A DNA stretch of 14,023 bases. Source: Methanolobus sp. UBA32 (GTDB lineage: Archaea > Halobacteriota > Methanosarcinia > Methanosarcinales > Methanosarcinaceae). The stretch is taken from assembly GCA_002507205.1 (NCBI GenBank), contig DAZF01000069.1, positions 1-14,023 of the forward strand, given 5' to 3'. Positions 12,545 to 14,023 of the stretch are shown piece after piece. Both the position numbers and the translations under genes were made by a program. The stretch's first letter is position 1. The number at the start of each line of letters is the position of its first letter. Under the pieces are notes generated by a model, which was not told the origin of the DNA, ran no database searches, and was given only the letters and a program-made list of their open reading frames with translations.

Positions 12545-14023
12545 GTGAACATTGATCTCAATTTAAAAATAGGGGGTGCAGCGGGTCAGGGGCTGCAAAC
12601 CACAGGCATGGCTTTAGCCAAGGCATTGAAGAAAAGCGGATTCCATGTTTTTGCAACACAGTACTATCTTTCCAGAGTGCGTGGGGGACATAACACTTTC
12701 CAGATACGCATCAGTGACTCTCCTGTTTTTGCAATGAATGAAAACGTGGATATTTTGTTGGCTCTGGACAGTGCTTCTATTGAGCAGCACCTGTCGGAAT
12801 TAAGCGATGGCGTGGTCGTCGTCGATTCTGATGAAATTAAAGTAAAAGAAACTGCGGATTCTATTTTTCATGTCCCAATGCTAAAAATTGCCAAAGATGT
12901 CTGCGGTGATAAGATATATTCCAACTCCGTTTCTATGGGGGCAGTTATTGGTCTTTTGTGTCTTGAGCTGTCAGATCTGGAATCTATACTGAAAACAACC
13001 TTCAAAAAGAAAGGTGAGGAGATAATACAAAAGAATCTAGATGCAGTACGTGCAGGTTACAATTATGTGAAAGATAACTACCCTGGCGGTTGTAAATTCG
13101 AGATAAGCGATGTAGGGGAAAAAGAGAACATGATGCTGGTCAGTGGAAATGAGGCTGTGGGTCTCGGTGCTCTCGCAGCTGGTGTGCAGTTCCTTGCCGC
13201 CTATCCTATGACTCCTTCAACTGGTGTTATGACCTATGTGGCTGCAAATGCTGATAAGTTCAATGTGGTTGTTGAACAGGCAGAGGATGAGATTGCGGCA
13301 CTGAACATGATCCTTGGTGCTTCCTTTGCAGGTGCGCGTTCAATGACAACAACATCGGGTGGAGGTTTTTCCCTTATGGCTGAAGCTCTTGGGCTTGCCA
13401 GCATCACAGAAACACCTGCTGTTATTTTCCTCTGCCAGCGTCCGGGACCTGCCACAGGCCTGCCGACAATGACCGAGCAAGGGGATCTCCAGTTTGCTCT
13501 TTATGCTGCCCAAGGTGAGTTCCCAAGGTGTATACTCGCACCAGGCACGCCTGAGGAATGTTTCCATCTGACTACAGATGCTTTTAACATTGCAGATAAA
13601 TACCAGATTCCTGTCTTTGTCATGAGTGACCAGTACCTGGCAGATTCTCTATTCACATGTCCGAGATTCGACACTTCAAAAGTAAAAGTGGAAAGGCATC
13701 TTCTATCAGATCAGGAATTAAAGGCCAGGAAAGAAGAATACAAGCGCTACGAGTTAACTCCAATGGGAATATCTCCCCGGGCTCTTCCAGGACAGGCAGG
13801 TGTACTTGTTGTTGCTGACAGCGATGAGCATGACGAGTTTGGGCACATTAATGAAACTCCTGACAATCGCATAAAGATGAATGATAAACGTATGAAGAAG
13901 CTGGAAGTTCTCAGGGAACAAATGCCTGCAGCAAAAGTTTACGGAAATCCGGATGCATCCATTACACTGATAGGTTGGGGTTCTACGTATGGTCCTCTTG
14001 CAGAAGTTGTGGATATACTGAAA
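12545..14023 (+). CDS. 2-oxoacid:ferredoxin oxidoreductase, fused gamma-alpha subunit (partial, 3' end outside window)
   Basis: The frame is open from GTG at 12545 through the right edge (493 codons with no stop), so the 3' end is missing. It starts after a strong AGGGGGAT ribosome site. Residues 1 to about 185 are a gamma domain, with GGAAGQGLQTTG (10-21) and RVRGGHNTF (45-53). The alpha domain begins near 195 and shows YPMTPSTG (220-227), the VEQAEDEIAA segment (243-252) and the CQRPGPATGLP region. Such enzymes oxidise 2-oxoglutarate, pyruvate or related acids to acyl-CoA and reduce ferredoxin, with thiamine diphosphate held by a beta subunit expected just beyond the edge. The gamma-alpha fusion is typical of two-subunit archaeal enzymes. 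Substrate cannot be assigned: KorA-like is likely, but indolepyruvate or general 2-oxoacid enzymes share the motifs. Confidence 0.88.
   Translation, partial: MNIDLNLKIGGAAGQGLQTTGMALAKALKKSGFHVFATQYYLSRVRGGHNTFQIRISDSPVFAMNENVDILLALDSASIEQHLSELSDGVVVVDSDEIKVKETADSIFHVPMLKIAKDVCGDKIYSNSVSMGAVIGLLCLELSDLESILKTTFKKKGEEIIQKNLDAVRAGYNYVKDNYPGGCKFEISDVGEKENMMLVSGNEAVGLGALAAGVQFLAAYPMTPSTGVMTYVAANADKFNVVVEQAEDEIAALNMILGASFAGARSMTTTSGGGFSLMAEALGLASITETPAVIFLCQRPGPATGLPTMTEQGDLQFALYAAQGEFPRCILAPGTPEECFHLTTDAFNIADKYQIPVFVMSDQYLADSLFTCPRFDTSKVKVERHLLSDQELKARKEEYKRYELTPMGISPRALPGQAGVLVVADSDEHDEFGHINETPDNRIKMNDKRMKKLEVLREQMPAAKVYGNPDASITLIGWGSTYGPLAEVVDILK

Overview
The window is a chromosomal segment of a methanogenic archaeon, most likely a methylotrophic member of the Methanosarcinaceae (Methanolobus/Methanococcoides-like). 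The main evidence is a complete catalytic set of formylmethanofuran dehydrogenase genes (fmdF-A-C-D-B), sirohydrochlorin nickelo/cobaltochelatase genes, an archaeal GHMP-type shikimate kinase, a DUF1638-like protein of the kind common in Methanosarcinales, a response regulator with a methanogen-type output domain, and archaeal TATA boxes with GGAGG/GGTGAT ribosome sites. The genus is inferred, not proven. I saw no mobile elements, CRISPR arrays, rRNA or tRNA genes.

Layout. Bases 1-1233 hold two tandem 131-aa CfbA/CbiX-type chelatase paralogs on the minus strand, each followed by a hairpin; the second (145-540) has its own promoter. Bases 1360-7490 are one tightly packed minus-strand operon read fmdF, fmdA, fmdC, fmdD, fmdB, fdhD. 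Junctions range from a 4-base ATGA overlap to about 10 bases, and most genes have a strong ribosome site in the tail of the preceding gene. FmdB carries the four cluster cysteines and the metal-ligand cysteine C118, FmdA the amidohydrolase metal site, and FmdF eight ferredoxin motifs. FdhD probably matures the pterin cofactor of FmdB. Bases 7491-8035 form a divergent regulatory region with a 59-bp nested inverted repeat, several hairpins and a palindrome. It separates fmdF from a DUF1638-like gene on the plus strand (8036-8569).

Bases 8655-10293 are a plus-strand biosynthetic cluster: archaeal shikimate kinase, a stand-alone AroQ chorismate mutase and a short PurE. A TATA box framed by an inverted repeat precedes it. 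The mutase ends in an amber codon that is in frame with purE. Converging on it from the minus strand are a response regulator (10287-11150) and a KaiC-like RecA-superfamily ATPase (11356-12153). The regulator appears to lack any ATG, GTG or TTG start that would keep its receiver domain intact. From 12545 to the right edge runs a partial plus-strand gene for a fused gamma-alpha 2-oxoacid:ferredoxin oxidoreductase subunit.

Together the genes serve C1 metabolism (CO2/formyl-methanofuran interconversion), tetrapyrrole cofactors (F430 and/or corrinoids), aromatic amino acid and purine synthesis, signalling and 2-oxoacid metabolism. The most unusual points are the tandem chelatase paralogs beside the fmd operon, an FdhD and a polyferredoxin with altered signature residues, the architecture between fmdF and the DUF1638-like gene, the non-canonical start of the response regulator, and the in-frame amber junction between chorismate mutase and PurE.
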